From Trichothermofontia sp964536415 (lineage in GTDB: Bacteria; Cyanobacteriota; Cyanobacteriia; B231): a DNA stretch of 64,000 nucleotides. Numbering within the stretch: position 1 is the first letter of the stretch; each line of letters opens with the position of its first letter. The stretch lies in the NCBI GenBank assembly GCA_964536415.1, contig CAZHXN010000002.1:48652-112651 (forward strand), written 5' to 3'. The notes beneath the pieces were generated by a model, which saw only the letters and a program-made list of their open reading frames with translations, did no database searches and was not told the origin of the DNA. Positions 17,084 to 26,038 of the stretch are shown piece by piece. A program made the translations under genes and the position numbers.

Positions 17084-19507
17084 TTAACCGACCACCTGCA
17101 TGGACTGAATCCGCCATTCCCCCCCCTGACGCACGAGGGAGTAGCGTACCCGCAGCGTATCCTGGTAAGACGAGGCTTCATCTAAGCGGCCATTTTGGTA
17201 GAATGCGGCCCGTTCCTGGACTTGTGCTTCAACTTCCGCCTGATCAGGGTTGTTGGCATCCTGGGTCACCGTGTCCACCTGGACCGTGTGCTCATACTCA
17301 CCATGCCAGTTATCCCGTTTCGCGCCGTCGGCTTGCTGTTGCCACTGTCCCAAGGCTGGCTCCGCTAAGATGGTGGCTAGTTTATCGGTTGCATGTTCGG
17401 AGCCAAGGGCTGCCGCCTTGGTTTCCAGCCAGGTTTCAATCAGCCAGGTGGCCAATTCCTTATTCATGGGTCCCTCCATTGAGGGGCGGAAGGCGGCACT
17501 TCCCGGTTCTGGGATAACCAAGAGGGGACTATCCAGGGGAACCTCAGCCTGGTCCCGGACCAGTTGTGGCCCTGAGAGGGCGCGGAAGACACCGGATAGC
17601 CAACCATAGGTTGCCCGTGCGAGGAAGACCGTTCCTCCCAGCAGCCCCAACCCCAGCAGCCCTACCAGCAGGAGGCGTCCGAGCCGGGGCATGGCAGTGG
17701 CGGTCCCCGATCGCGGGGGTCGCCGACTACTCGCCCCTTCATCCCGGATGGCATACTCCTGATTGGAGAGAGAGCCATCCTCCGGGAAGGTTGGCGAAGC
17801 CGCCGGTTGAGTCAACCGGGAGAGATGTTCTGTCGCCGATCGGGCAAAGCGGCGAACCCCGTGGTTGGGATGGGTCGCCCCTCCCCCGGCAGCAATCCCG
17901 GCGGCAGCCGACTCAACGAGGGCGGGCGGGGGCGGCGTCCGTCGGGACTCTCGGCGGGAGGGGTTGCTGGGTAAAACGGGGGACGCAGGGCTAGAGGCCG
18001 CTGGGGGTGGGATCTCGGCTAAGGGGGGCAGTGCCGGATCTTCCCAGGCGATAGCGGTTGTTGAGGCGGTAGAGGGCGATCGCCGGGTTGCCCGCTCGTC
18101 CCCCCACTCGTGGGGCGGGGGCGTGAGGTCGGTTGCGATCGGGGTCCAGGCATCCTCGGCTTCACTGTCATTGGGCAAGGCTTCCAGGTAAGCTTGCACG
18201 TCTTCATTAGCGAAGTAAGCCTTCAGTTGGGCAACCTCATTCGCCAGATCGCGAAAGTGGGGAAACACCTCCTCCTGTAGCCAGCGTTCACTATAGAGGC
18301 ACAAGCCGGGTAGTAAATCCGGGGACCCCCGGGAGTGATCCCGAATGAAGGCAATCGATTCATATTCCTGGCTGAGTTCGAGGGCCCGATTCGCCTCCTC
18401 CGTTTGGCCTAACAGCAAGGCACAGATGGCCTGCTCTAGATGTACATCCTGCCGCACACTCAGCCGCAACAGCAGTTGTTTCGCCTGTTGGATCAACGCG
18501 GGTTGGAACTGGACAAACCCCCGGGCAATTAGGGTATAAACGGCTAAGTAGGTGGCTACTGCCGACGGTCGCCGTGCCTCTGTCTCAAAGAGAACCTGCT
18601 GCTCAGCCGCCGTCATATAGTCGCGAATTTGTTGGATGAAGCGCAGGAAGTCATCTACCGTCAGCCCCGAATGATCATTACCCGTGCCATCAATCCCCCC
18701 TCGCTCATGCAGCATTTCCTGGAGCAGTTGTAGCCCCTGTTGGCGTTCGCTGGCGTTGGTTTCTGGCAAGGCTAAGCGTTCGAGGATGCGATAGGGGCGT
18801 AATTTATAGAGATCGCTCTGGATCTCGCCGCGCACCCCTGCAAAGACCCCCTCCTGCAACAGCAGGGTTTGGCCCGACTGGAGGGCATCTGCCGCGCGTT
18901 CGTATTGCCCCTGTTGCCAGTGTTCTCGCCCTAGTTCCAGGTAGGCTAAGGCCAGGGTGAGGATAATATCCGATCGCGCTAAATCGGGAGCCTCAGCCCC
19001 ATCCTGGGAACGGTTGCGCAGGGTTGTCAATTGCGGACGGGCCAGCTTGAGGATGAGATCGTACTCCCCCAGTTCGTATAGGATGAGCAAGACACCGGGA
19101 ACGTGCTCCGGTTTAACCTCTAGAAGGGGGGGGGCTACCGGTAAGGGTGGCTCTGGGGCAGGTTCCGTGGCCGCCGCGATCGGTTTCGGCAGTTCTGCCC
19201 CGTCGATCAGCTCTGGTGTTGGTTTGGAATTGGGTGCAGCGGGGGGGACGATCTGGCTCTCTGCCCGATCAGGGGCAACGTCTGGGGATTGGCCCCGCAG
19301 ACGGGCATCGTAGAGGTGGCGTTGCTCTGTGTTGGCCAACACAGCATAGGCTTCGTCAAGAAGGGCCTTGCGACCGGCGATCGCCGCTTCAGAATATTCC
19401 CGACGGGGCAACTGGAGGGCACGATCGTGATGTGCCTGTTGCAGTTGCTCTAGGGTGGCTTGCGGGGGTAAACCCAGGATGCGATAGTAGTCGAGCGGGA
19501 TACGCAC
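17084..19507 (-). CDS. ftn2: Cell division protein Ftn2/ZipN (ARC6 homologue)
   Basis: An 807-residue protein that in cyanobacteria anchors FtsZ to the membrane and organises the divisome. The N-terminus (VRIPLDYYRILGLPPQAT) is the degenerate J-like domain, about residues 4-70; a long helical repeat region follows (PGVLLILYELGEYDLILKLA). A Pro-rich, variable part precedes one membrane segment at about 609-632 (LGRLLLVGLLGLGLLGG). The C-terminal IMS domain (DUF4101) contains LATWLIETWLETKAAALG and YSLVRQGGEWRIQSMQVV. Start is GTG 19507; the frame extends to an ATG at 19543 but the added 12 residues are not family-like. Confidence 0.9.
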   Translation of the reverse strand: MRIPLDYYRILGLPPQATLEQLQQAHHDRALQLPRREYSEAAIAGRKALLDEAYAVLANTEQRHLYDARLRGQSPDVAPDRAESQIVPPAAPNSKPTPELIDGAELPKPIAAATEPAPEPPLPVAPPLLEVKPEHVPGVLLILYELGEYDLILKLARPQLTTLRNRSQDGAEAPDLARSDIILTLALAYLELGREHWQQGQYERAADALQSGQTLLLQEGVFAGVRGEIQSDLYKLRPYRILERLALPETNASERQQGLQLLQEMLHERGGIDGTGNDHSGLTVDDFLRFIQQIRDYMTAAEQQVLFETEARRPSAVATYLAVYTLIARGFVQFQPALIQQAKQLLLRLSVRQDVHLEQAICALLLGQTEEANRALELSQEYESIAFIRDHSRGSPDLLPGLCLYSERWLQEEVFPHFRDLANEVAQLKAYFANEDVQAYLEALPNDSEAEDAWTPIATDLTPPPHEWGDERATRRSPSTASTTAIAWEDPALPPLAEIPPPAASSPASPVLPSNPSRRESRRTPPPPALVESAAAGIAAGGGATHPNHGVRRFARSATEHLSRLTQPAASPTFPEDGSLSNQEYAIRDEGASSRRPPRSGTATAMPRLGRLLLVGLLGLGLLGGTVFLARATYGWLSGVFRALSGPQLVRDQAEVPLDSPLLVIPEPGSAAFRPSMEGPMNKELATWLIETWLETKAAALGSEHATDKLATILAEPALGQWQQQADGAKRDNWHGEYEHTVQVDTVTQDANNPDQAEVEAQVQERAAFYQNGRLDEASSYQDTLRVRYSLVRQGGEWRIQSMQVVG

Positions 19508-19791
19508 AGTCTCTGTCCCTAGCACTCCAAACGTCAGCCTCAAATCCCGACTTTCCGGCTCAAATCCCGACTTTCCGGCGAGGCTGGGTCCATACCGTCA
19601 AGCAATTGCCGAACGAAACAGTCCTTATTGAGCATACACGACCCGAATCGTGCCAATATCATAACGCGTATCTTTTGAATTGAAAGGTGACTGACTGAAT
19701 TGAAAGGTCAGCGACCGGATCGGTAGGATAAGTAATTTTGGCAAGGTCTCCCTTGCCGCGATGCACATGGCTATTGCTTAAGGGAAACGGC

Positions 19792-20835
19792 ATGGAAATG
19801 GTACAAGAGCGGACATTACCCAAATTTGATGCGACCTCGGTCCAGATCACCCGTGAGGAAGGGCTGATCCTCTATGAGGATATGGTCCTGGGGCGGCTGT
19901 TTGAAGACAAGTGCGCCGAGATGTACTACCGGGGCAAAATGTTTGGCTTTGTCCACCTCTACAACGGTCAGGAAGCGGTTTCCTCGGGTATTATCCGGTC
20001 CCTACGACGGGATGAGGATTTTGTGTGCAGTACCTACCGGGATCACGTCCATGCCCTGAGTGCGGGAGTGCCAGCGAAGGAAGTGATGGCGGAACTGTTT
20101 GGGAAGGAGACGGGGTGTAGCAAGGGTCGGGGCGGCTCGATGCACCTGTTCTCGGCGGCCCATCGGTTGTTGGGGGGCTACGCATTCGTAGCAGAGGGGA
20201 TTCCGGTAGCGACGGGGGTAGCGTTCCAATCCAAATATCGGCGAGAGGTCCTTCAGGATAGTCACGCGGACCAGGTAACGGCGTGTTTCTTTGGGGATGG
20301 CGCGGCCAACAACGGCCAGTTTTTTGAGTGTTTGAACATGGCAGCGCTGTGGAAGTTGCNNNNNNNNNNTATTTATGTCGTTGAAAATAACAAGTGGGCG
20401 ATCGGCATGGCCCACGAACGCGCGACCTCGGTGCCGGAAATTTACAAAAAAGGAGCCGCCTTTGGCATGGTTGGCGTTGAGGTGGATGGGATGGATGTCC
20501 TGGCTGTGCGGGAGGTTGCCCAAGCCGCGATCGCCCGTGCCCGTGCTGGAGAAGGGCCTACCCTGATTGAGGCCCTGACCTATCGTTTCCGGGGCCATTC
20601 GCTGGCTGATCCGGATGAGTTGCGCAGCAAGACGGAAAAGGAAACCTGGTTAGCCCGTGATCCGATTAAGCGGTTGGCGACCTACCTGACGGGGAAGGGG
20701 TTGGCGACGGAGGCCGAACTTCAGGCGATCGACGCCCAGGTCCAAGCCGAGGTGAATGCGGCGGTGGAATTTGCCGAAACAAGTCCGGAACCAAGTCCCG
20801 ACGAACTCTACCGCTATATTTTTGCGGAGGACTAA
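19792..20835 (+). CDS. pdhA: Pyruvate dehydrogenase E1 component, alpha subunit (contains a 10-N gap)
   Basis: E1-alpha of the pyruvate dehydrogenase complex, which decarboxylates pyruvate with thiamine diphosphate. Seen: FVHLYNGQEAVSSGII, STYRDHVHALSAGVPAKEVM, and the ThDP motif opening GDGAANNGQFFECLN (about residues 167-181). Ten N at 20360-20369 interrupt the line at AALWKL...IYVVENNKWAIG. Relatives have only about two residues between these blocks whereas the N run encodes four, so the gap size is a placeholder that happens to keep frame. Start is ATG 19792; the open frame continues upstream without family match. E1-beta and E2 are not in the window. Confidence 0.95.
   Translation: MEMVQERTLPKFDATSVQITREEGLILYEDMVLGRLFEDKCAEMYYRGKMFGFVHLYNGQEAVSSGIIRSLRRDEDFVCSTYRDHVHALSAGVPAKEVMAELFGKETGCSKGRGGSMHLFSAAHRLLGGYAFVAEGIPVATGVAFQSKYRREVLQDSHADQVTACFFGDGAANNGQFFECLNMAALWKLXXXXIYVVENNKWAIGMAHERATSVPEIYKKGAAFGMVGVEVDGMDVLAVREVAQAAIARARAGEGPTLIEALTYRFRGHSLADPDELRSKTEKETWLARDPIKRLATYLTGKGLATEAELQAIDAQVQAEVNAAVEFAETSPEPSPDELYRYIFAED
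20360..20369. other. Assembly gap (10 N) inside pdhA
   Basis: Ten undetermined bases. Comparison with the conserved E1-alpha sequence suggests the true missing length is about 4 bases rather than 10. Confidence 0.99.
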
Positions 20836-20859
20836 ACCAGCGTTAAGGGAGAGGCAGTG

Positions 20860-21576
20860 ATGACCTTGACTCGTGCTGACTTGCAGGCATCGCGGTTACA
20901 ACAGATGATTCGTGAAGCGGGGGTGGCCCTACCCCTGTGGAGCGATCGTGAACTCCAGGCATCGATCAACACCACTCTGCAAGGTCATCCCCCTGGGGAA
21001 GACCTGTGGCTCTTTGCCTACGGTTCGTTGATTTGGAACCCAGCCCTACACTATCGGGAACGGCGGGTCGGGAAGATTTATGGCTGGCACCGCCGTTTCT
21101 GCCTCTGGACACCCCTAGGTCGGGGCACACCGGAACATCCGGGGTTAGTTCTGGGCCTCGATCGTGGGGGCAGTTGCCAGGGAGTTGTGTACCGGATTGC
21201 GGCAGCCGATATGGCGACGGAACTGCTCCTCCTGTGGCGGCGGGAGATGATTGTCGGGTCCTATCTTCCCCGCTGGGTTAAGGTCTTTGTCGAAGGGCAA
21301 GTCTTCTCGGCACTGACCTTTGTTATTAACCCCAGCCATGAGGGGTATGCCGGTAAGCTACCGTTGCCGACAGCCGTCCACCACATTGCCACCGCGCAGG
21401 GTCAAATCGGCCCCTGTGCCGAGTATTTATTCCAAACGGTGGCGGGACTCACGGCGGCGGGGATTCACGATCGCACCCTCCACCACCTGGCCGAGCAGGT
21501 TTTGCAGTGGCAACAGTTGGTGGGGAATGATCAGGCGCGATTCGCCAGGGGAAACGCTGCGCGAACGTGTGCGTAA
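20860..21576 (+). CDS. ChaC-like gamma-glutamylcyclotransferase
   Basis: A 238-residue protein of the ChaC/GGCT fold, which cleaves gamma-glutamyl peptides such as glutathione to 5-oxoproline. Seen: the substrate-binding loop LWLFAYGSLIWNP, the ChaC-type RRVGKIYGWHRRFCLWTPLGRGTPEHPGL block (split here by family variation), and the catalytic Glu in LLLWRREMIVGSY. An N-terminal extension of about 45 residues precedes the domain. ATG 20860 follows GAGGCAGTG; GTG 20857 is an alternative. It ends 4 bp before the convergent COP23 gene. Probably cotranscribed with pdhA (24 bp gap). Confidence 0.88.
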   Translation: MTLTRADLQASRLQQMIREAGVALPLWSDRELQASINTTLQGHPPGEDLWLFAYGSLIWNPALHYRERRVGKIYGWHRRFCLWTPLGRGTPEHPGLVLGLDRGGSCQGVVYRIAAADMATELLLLWRREMIVGSYLPRWVKVFVEGQVFSALTFVINPSHEGYAGKLPLPTAVHHIATAQGQIGPCAEYLFQTVAGLTAAGIHDRTLHHLAEQVLQWQQLVGNDQARFARGNAARTCA

Positions 21577-21580
21577 TCCA

Positions 21581-22534
21581 TTAGCGGAAGTTATTGGGGT
21601 TCAACTGGGTTTCAGGGCCGGAACTGGAGCGAGTTGAGTTGAGCCGAATGCCGCCCTGGAGATAGGAACCAGTGCCCCCATCCTGGCGATCGAGGAAGGG
21701 ACGCAGGTTAATATCTCCCGTGGCGGTGCGGATGTTCTCACGGGGTCGCGCTGCGCCATTGCCATTAGCCGTCGGCAAGTGGATGTTAAGCAGATTCCCA
21801 ATCTGGTTGATCAGACCATTGGTTTCCTGCCCTTCTACAAAGGTGGTCACTGCCTGGGTGGACTGGCCGCTATCCGCCACGGTGAGATTCTGAAAGACGC
21901 GATCGCGGGTCATTTCGGGATTTTGTCCAGGTGGGACTGTCAGCACAATCCGACAGGTGGGGTTTTGCTGGGTCGTCACACACACCGTATCGTAGTTATT
22001 TTCGATCGCCGTGCGCAGTTCCAATAACCCATCCGGTCGATAAAATTCGAGGCGGCGGCTAATCTCATTGCACCGTCGTTCCGGTGACCACCCTCCACCC
22101 AAGGTACTCGGCGTCGCCCAGGGATAAGCTTGATCCGGTTGACTTGCGGGATGATACATCACCGTATACTGCCCGTTGTAGAACTGGCAGGTAAAGCGGG
22201 TACTGTCACTAATCGTCACGGGGGGTGTTGCCGTCCTGCTACCGGCAGTGGTTGGCCCATCGGGATTGGGGGCGGGGGGGGTAGGGGTTGAGGTCGTTGG
22301 CGGTGAAGTCGGTGATGGGGTGCCAGGACCGGTTGGCGGGGGGGGGAGCGTTCCCGATTCCGCTACTTGATGGAGTAGGTCTAGCAGCCGAGGGACCGTG
22401 ATTTCCCCTTGGGGACGCTGCGCGAACGCGGGGGCACTGGCGAAAAGGGAAAGCGTCACGGTCCCGACAAGGGTCAGACTCCCCAGGCAGACCGTTATTA
22501 GGGTTTTATGCCGACGGATGCGCATCTCAGCCAT
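21581..22534 (-). CDS. COP23 domain secreted protein
   Basis: A 317-residue exported protein. Residues about 10-33 form a signal peptide (TLITVCLGSLTLVGTVTLSL...APAFAQ). A Pro/Thr-rich linker follows, then a COP23 domain: TRFTCQFYNGQYTVMYHP, WSPERRCNEISRRLEFY, YDTVCVTTQQNPTCRIVL. COP23 was named for a circadian-oscillating membrane-associated protein in Synechococcus RF-1; its role is unknown. Four Cys in the domain may form disulfides. ATG 22534 follows a good GAGGAAGA ribosome site; a TTG at 22558 is a longer alternative. The C-terminus (GIRLNSTRSSSG) looks unstructured. Confidence 0.87.
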   Translation of the reverse strand: MAEMRIRRHKTLITVCLGSLTLVGTVTLSLFASAPAFAQRPQGEITVPRLLDLLHQVAESGTLPPPPTGPGTPSPTSPPTTSTPTPPAPNPDGPTTAGSRTATPPVTISDSTRFTCQFYNGQYTVMYHPASQPDQAYPWATPSTLGGGWSPERRCNEISRRLEFYRPDGLLELRTAIENNYDTVCVTTQQNPTCRIVLTVPPGQNPEMTRDRVFQNLTVADSGQSTQAVTTFVEGQETNGLINQIGNLLNIHLPTANGNGAARPRENIRTATGDINLRPFLDRQDGGTGSYLQGGIRLNSTRSSSGPETQLNPNNFR

Positions 22535-22695
22535 CTGATCTTCCTCGCTAGCGTTCAATATTCTGAAATCCCAAAAACCGGTTACCGAAAAGACAGGTCA
22601 TCGAACCACAACGCGTCTGGTGTTTTTAGACGCAGGGCTTCTGTTTAGGGTTCCCAACCTCGTCTGTATTTTTAACAGAGGGATGGTCAGGGGGG

Positions 22696-23478
22696 TTAAC
22701 GGGTCACCACCAGAACGCCCATGAGGCCCCCACTGATGGGATAGTGAACGGCCTGGGTAAAGCCAGCCGCCTTGGCTAGGTGGACCTGTTCGGCTCCGGT
22801 GGGGAACCGTGCGAGGCTGGGGGCAATGTAGGCGTATTCCTCCCGCAATCCCCAGGCTTGCGCTACGGGCACCACGATCGTGCTCAAGTACCAGGCTTGA
22901 AAGGCTTGCGCTTGGGGGGCTTGGGGATGGTTAAAGTCTAGAATCGCCGCCTTGGCTCCGGGTTTCAGGACACGATAAATCTCTGCCAAACTGCGCGGAA
23001 TATCCACCACATTGCGCAGGCCATAACTCAGGGTGATCGCATCAAAAGATTGTTCCGGAAAGGGTAGAGCCAAGGCGTCCCCCTGAAGCCATTGGATGGG
23101 TAGGGAAGGGGCGGTGCGATCGTGGCGTTGACGGGCGATCGCCAATTGGCCCGCCGCAAAATCCAAACCATAGACCTGACCGGCTCTCCCCACCTGTTTC
23201 GCCAACAACAGCGTCAGATCGCCACTCCCACAACAGACATCCAGACAGGTGTCCCCTGGTTGAGCTGCACACCATTTCACCGTCATTTGCTTCCAAACGC
23301 GATGGAGGCCCAAACTCAGCCAATCATTGAGGGCATCGTAACGGGGAGCAATTTGGTTAAAGAGGGTCTGAACCCGACTGGCCGCATGATCGCCTAGTGC
23401 GTCGGGATGAGAGCTTAACCAAGGGGGGGATGAGGACTGGGCAATTGGGGCGACGATCGGGTTGGAGGCAGCAGGCAT
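22696..23478 (-). CDS. menG: Demethylmenaquinone/demethylphylloquinone methyltransferase (UbiE/MenG)
   Basis: A 260-residue SAM-dependent methyltransferase. In cyanobacteria this family performs the last methylation of phylloquinone (vitamin K1), a cofactor of photosystem I. Seen: FNQIAPRYDALNDWLSLGLH, the SAM motif LDVCCGSGDLTLLLA, SFDAITLSYGLRNVVDIPRS, and the C-terminal SGGLMGVLVVTR. The order and length fit UbiE/MenG. About 35 N-terminal residues are variable. Start ATG 23478. It lies 47 bp downstream of the mtnP start-strand end, on the same strand. Confidence 0.94.
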   Translation of the reverse strand: MPAASNPIVAPIAQSSSPPWLSSHPDALGDHAASRVQTLFNQIAPRYDALNDWLSLGLHRVWKQMTVKWCAAQPGDTCLDVCCGSGDLTLLLAKQVGRAGQVYGLDFAAGQLAIARQRHDRTAPSLPIQWLQGDALALPFPEQSFDAITLSYGLRNVVDIPRSLAEIYRVLKPGAKAAILDFNHPQAPQAQAFQAWYLSTIVVPVAQAWGLREEYAYIAPSLARFPTGAEQVHLAKAAGFTQAVHYPISGGLMGVLVVTR

Positions 23479-23525
23479 GGCAAAAAGTTTAAATCATAGA
23501 AAAATTTCCAGTATTCTACGGACTT

Positions 23526-24393
23526 TTATAAATACTTTTGCAATAGCAAGTGCAGCTTAGCTTTCGTCGCCTCTGGCACCTGATCTAAGGGAGTCAGAAT
23601 GGCATATTTCAGTGCCGTATGGGCCTCCGACGGGGGTGGATCACGATGCAGTCGCCGCACCGTTTCCTGGACCACTTTTTGAGCATTGGTTGCATTCCGG
23701 CGCAAATTCGCCAGCACCATATCCACGGTGACGCTATCGTGATCGGGATGCCAACAGTCGTAGTCAGTCACAAGTGCTAACGTCGCATAGGCAATTTCCG
23801 CCTCCCGCGCTAACTTTGCTTCCGGCAGGTTGGTCATGCCAATAATATCCGCCCCCCAACTGCGATACAGTTTTGACTCAGCTTTTGTGGAAAAGGCGGG
23901 ACCTTCCATACACAAATAGGTGCCCTGGCGATGCAGCGTCACATCGGGAAGATCCAAACTAGCCACCGCGTCGGCCAAGACGCCTGCTAACTGGGGACAA
24001 ATCGGGTCACCAAAGGTAATGTGGGCCACAATCCCCTCCCCAAAGAAGGTGGAGGAACGGTTCTTGGTGCGATCGATCAGCTGATCCGGTACCACCATAT
24101 CCAGGGGTTTCACCGCATCCCGAAGGGACCCCACCGCAGACGCAGATAGGAGGTATTGCACCCCCAATTGCTTCATGGCATGGATATTGGCCCGGTAGGG
24201 AATCTCCGAGGGCAGCAGCCGGTGGTGACGGCCATGACGGGCAAGAAACGCGACCCGTGCCTAACGTTCCCACTATGAGGGCATCCGAAGGTGGGCCAAA
24301 GGGAGTTTCTACTGGCACTTCTTCTACATCCACTAGGGCGGCCATTTGATATAGCCCACTGCCGCCAATAATACCGATCATTGCCTGGGTCAT
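23526..24393 (-). pseudogene. mtnP: S-methyl-5'-thioadenosine phosphorylase, frameshifted
   Basis: The N-terminal part (MTQAMIGIIGGSGLYQMAAL...TPFGPPSDALIVGTL) starts at ATG 24393. The body (from VAFLARHGRHHRLLPSEIPY, then MKQLGVQYLLSASAVGSLRD...CMEGPAFSTKAESKLYRSWG) is in another frame. The switch falls between TTA (24264-24262) and GTC (24254-24252): seven bases lie between the two in-frame blocks where a multiple of three is needed, so two bases are missing or one is extra. All later motifs, including the Pro-Ala-Phe-Ser-Thr and Asp-Tyr-Asp-Cys active-site regions, are intact. MtnP phosphorolyses methylthioadenosine in methionine salvage. A sequencing error or a recent mutation are both possible. 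Confidence 0.88.
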
Positions 24394-24539
24394 CTCTGGG
24401 TGTTTAACTAGCTAGGGTTGAACGGGTTAGGGTTTCGCTACAGAGGTTTAAACGAGGTCTGCTTGGGACTTCCCTAGGATACCTGGATTTCATGCCCTAA
24501 ACCTGACCTAAAAGTGAGCGCTAAGGTTGATCACTCTCC

Positions 24540-24564
24540 CTTGTTTCCCTGGCAGGGAAACAAG
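24540..24564. terminator. Perfect 11-bp stem-loop after the L,D-transpeptidase gene
   Basis: CTTGTTTCCCT and AGGGAAACAAG flank a GGC loop. It lies about 105 bp beyond the stop of the L,D-transpeptidase gene and about 150 bp before mtnP, both on the minus strand. No T-run follows on that strand, so it may terminate weakly or protect a transcript end. Confidence 0.45.
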
Positions 24565-24669
24565 CGTCACGCCGATACCTATCCCCCCGTTGTGTCCTCG
24601 TACCTTTGGGGGTTTTCCTCATTCTCCCCCTTCTCGGCTTCCTGACCTGGCTGCCCTAGCCAGTTCCCA

Positions 24670-25485
24670 CTAGCGATGCACAACAACCGGCGTCCCTAAA
24701 CTGGCCCATTCAAATAACCACTTCGCGTGATCGACTGCCACATTCACACAACCATGACTCACGGGTGTCCCAAAGCGATTGTGCCAGTAGGCCCCGTGAA
24801 TGGCGTAGTTACCGGAGTAATACATCGTGTAGGGGACATCCGGTACATCGTAGTCGGCCCCCCGCATCCGGGCATAGCGATGGCGGCTTTGGATAGCAAA
24901 AACCCCCGACGGCGTTGGGGTTGCTGCCTTGCCGGTAGACACAATCACGGCATATACCTGTTTATTTCCCTCCCAGGCAAATAGGCGCTGCCGCGAAGTA
25001 TCAATTTCAATCCAGCGTTTGCCCGACTGCTTCAATCGCTCTATCGGAGTGAGCGGACGGCTGGGCGGTGTAGGTACAGGGGACGGAGAAGGTAAGACCG
25101 GGGGGGCTGGCTCCGGCCAAGTGGGTTCTGGCCAGGGGGGCGCTGGCGGGGGGATCGGGGTGATATCGGGCGGCGGCGCGATCGGAGCGGCAGGTGTCGT
25201 TGTTGTGGGTACGGAAGTGGCTGGACCGGGCACAACCGGTACCACCACATCCGACAGGAGGACAGGGCGTTGGGCCAGGAGGCTCATCTCAGGCGCTAAT
25301 TCCAGCATGGAGAGAACCATACTTCTCTCCTGAAGACCTTGCGCAAACGCCGCTGGGCCAGTACCCAGGACAACCCAGCCCACTGCCCAGCCCAAGCAGT
25401 GCCCAATGCGCCCTGGGGGTCTCACTCGCATTGAAGTTAGTGTATGAGTTAGGGAATGAGTTAGCACATGAGTATTGCCATTCAT
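24670..25485 (-). CDS. L,D-transpeptidase (YkuD domain), exported
   Basis: A 271-residue exported enzyme expected to cross-link peptidoglycan stems or attach proteins. A signal or anchor lies at about 27-50 (IGHCLGWAVGWVVLGTGPAAFAQ), followed by a Pro/Thr-rich linker (about 80-135). The YkuD domain starts at about 150 (KRWIEIDTSRQRLFAWEG) and has the active-site pattern YAIHGAYWHNRFGTPVSHGCVNV, with the nucleophile Cys at about 246. ATG 25485 follows AAAGGGTG; the first 18 residues are encoded by CTAACTCA-type tandem repeats, and ATG 25431 would give a shorter, equally exported form. Confidence 0.92.
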   Translation of the reverse strand: MNGNTHVLTHSLTHTLTSMRVRPPGRIGHCLGWAVGWVVLGTGPAAFAQGLQERSMVLSMLELAPEMSLLAQRPVLLSDVVVPVVPGPATSVPTTTTPAAPIAPPPDITPIPPPAPPWPEPTWPEPAPPVLPSPSPVPTPPSRPLTPIERLKQSGKRWIEIDTSRQRLFAWEGNKQVYAVIVSTGKAATPTPSGVFAIQSRHRYARMRGADYDVPDVPYTMYYSGNYAIHGAYWHNRFGTPVSHGCVNVAVDHAKWLFEWASLGTPVVVHR

Positions 25486-26038
25486 AATTCACCCTTTTGT
25501 GCCCCGCCGATCGCGGCTGATACCCACTTTTCTTTTAATATCTGCTTACCATCCCTGTTTTTAAGCGTTACCGGGAATAATCAGGAGAACCCCAGCCGTT
25601 GATATTCAGCCTTTGTCTAGCTAACCCCGCCAGGGACCCTAATTCAGATGATCCTGAATAACGGTAACTCCAAGTCTTTGCGAACATCCCAGTTTGGTAA
25701 CAGGCAGCCCTCCTCCCCCACCCCTTCGCCTCCTTTGGGACAAGGAGAGCCGGATTTTCAAGTCCCTTTCCCATCCTGGGGCGGGACCTAGGGTGAGGGG
25801 TGCAAAAATCGAAAATAAAAAAGGGATAAGAAAGAAAAAATGAAAACTATGTTCGCGCCGCGTCCCTCATCAAGAATCGTGTCTTCCCCAATGACTACTC
25901 CTACTATAGATCGGTTGTCTGGGAAGTGGTTAATAAGAGTTGTGACAGGAGCATACCAGAGCTTTCAGGAGCATTAGACCCCACAATTGTTTACACAAGT
26001 AACTCGGAGTCAGTACCTTAGAGTGAGTAAAGGCTGGC
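25486..26038. other. Intergenic region with a GC-rich dispersed repeat
   Basis: About 550 bp without a convincing gene. The middle (25683-25800) holds a G/C-rich repeat also present at 41668-41765. The flanks are AT-rich (AAAATAAAAAAGGGATAAGAA near 25812) and may carry regulatory signals for divergent or downstream genes, but nothing specific is recognisable. Confidence 0.5.
25683..25800 (-). repeat. Dispersed CCCTCACCC-type intergenic repeat, copy 1
   Basis: Read on the minus strand from 25800 it begins CACCCCTCACCCTAGGTCC, then GGATGGGAAAGGGACTTGAAAA, CTCTCCTTGTCCCAAAGGAG and ends in a G-rich tail. The same order of blocks (CCCTCACCC-TA, CTGG-A, GGG-CTTGAAA, TTG-CC, AAGG) occurs at 41668-41765 on the plus strand. 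Repeats of this look are common in cyanobacterial intergenic DNA. Mobility is not shown. Confidence 0.5.

Noticed and set aside
21545..21570. GACGCTGCGCGAACG-type strings near 21547, 22417 and 31430 as a mobile repeat
   Set aside because: They are short, partly inside coding sequence, and similar strings are common in cyanobacteria; I cannot define element boundaries.
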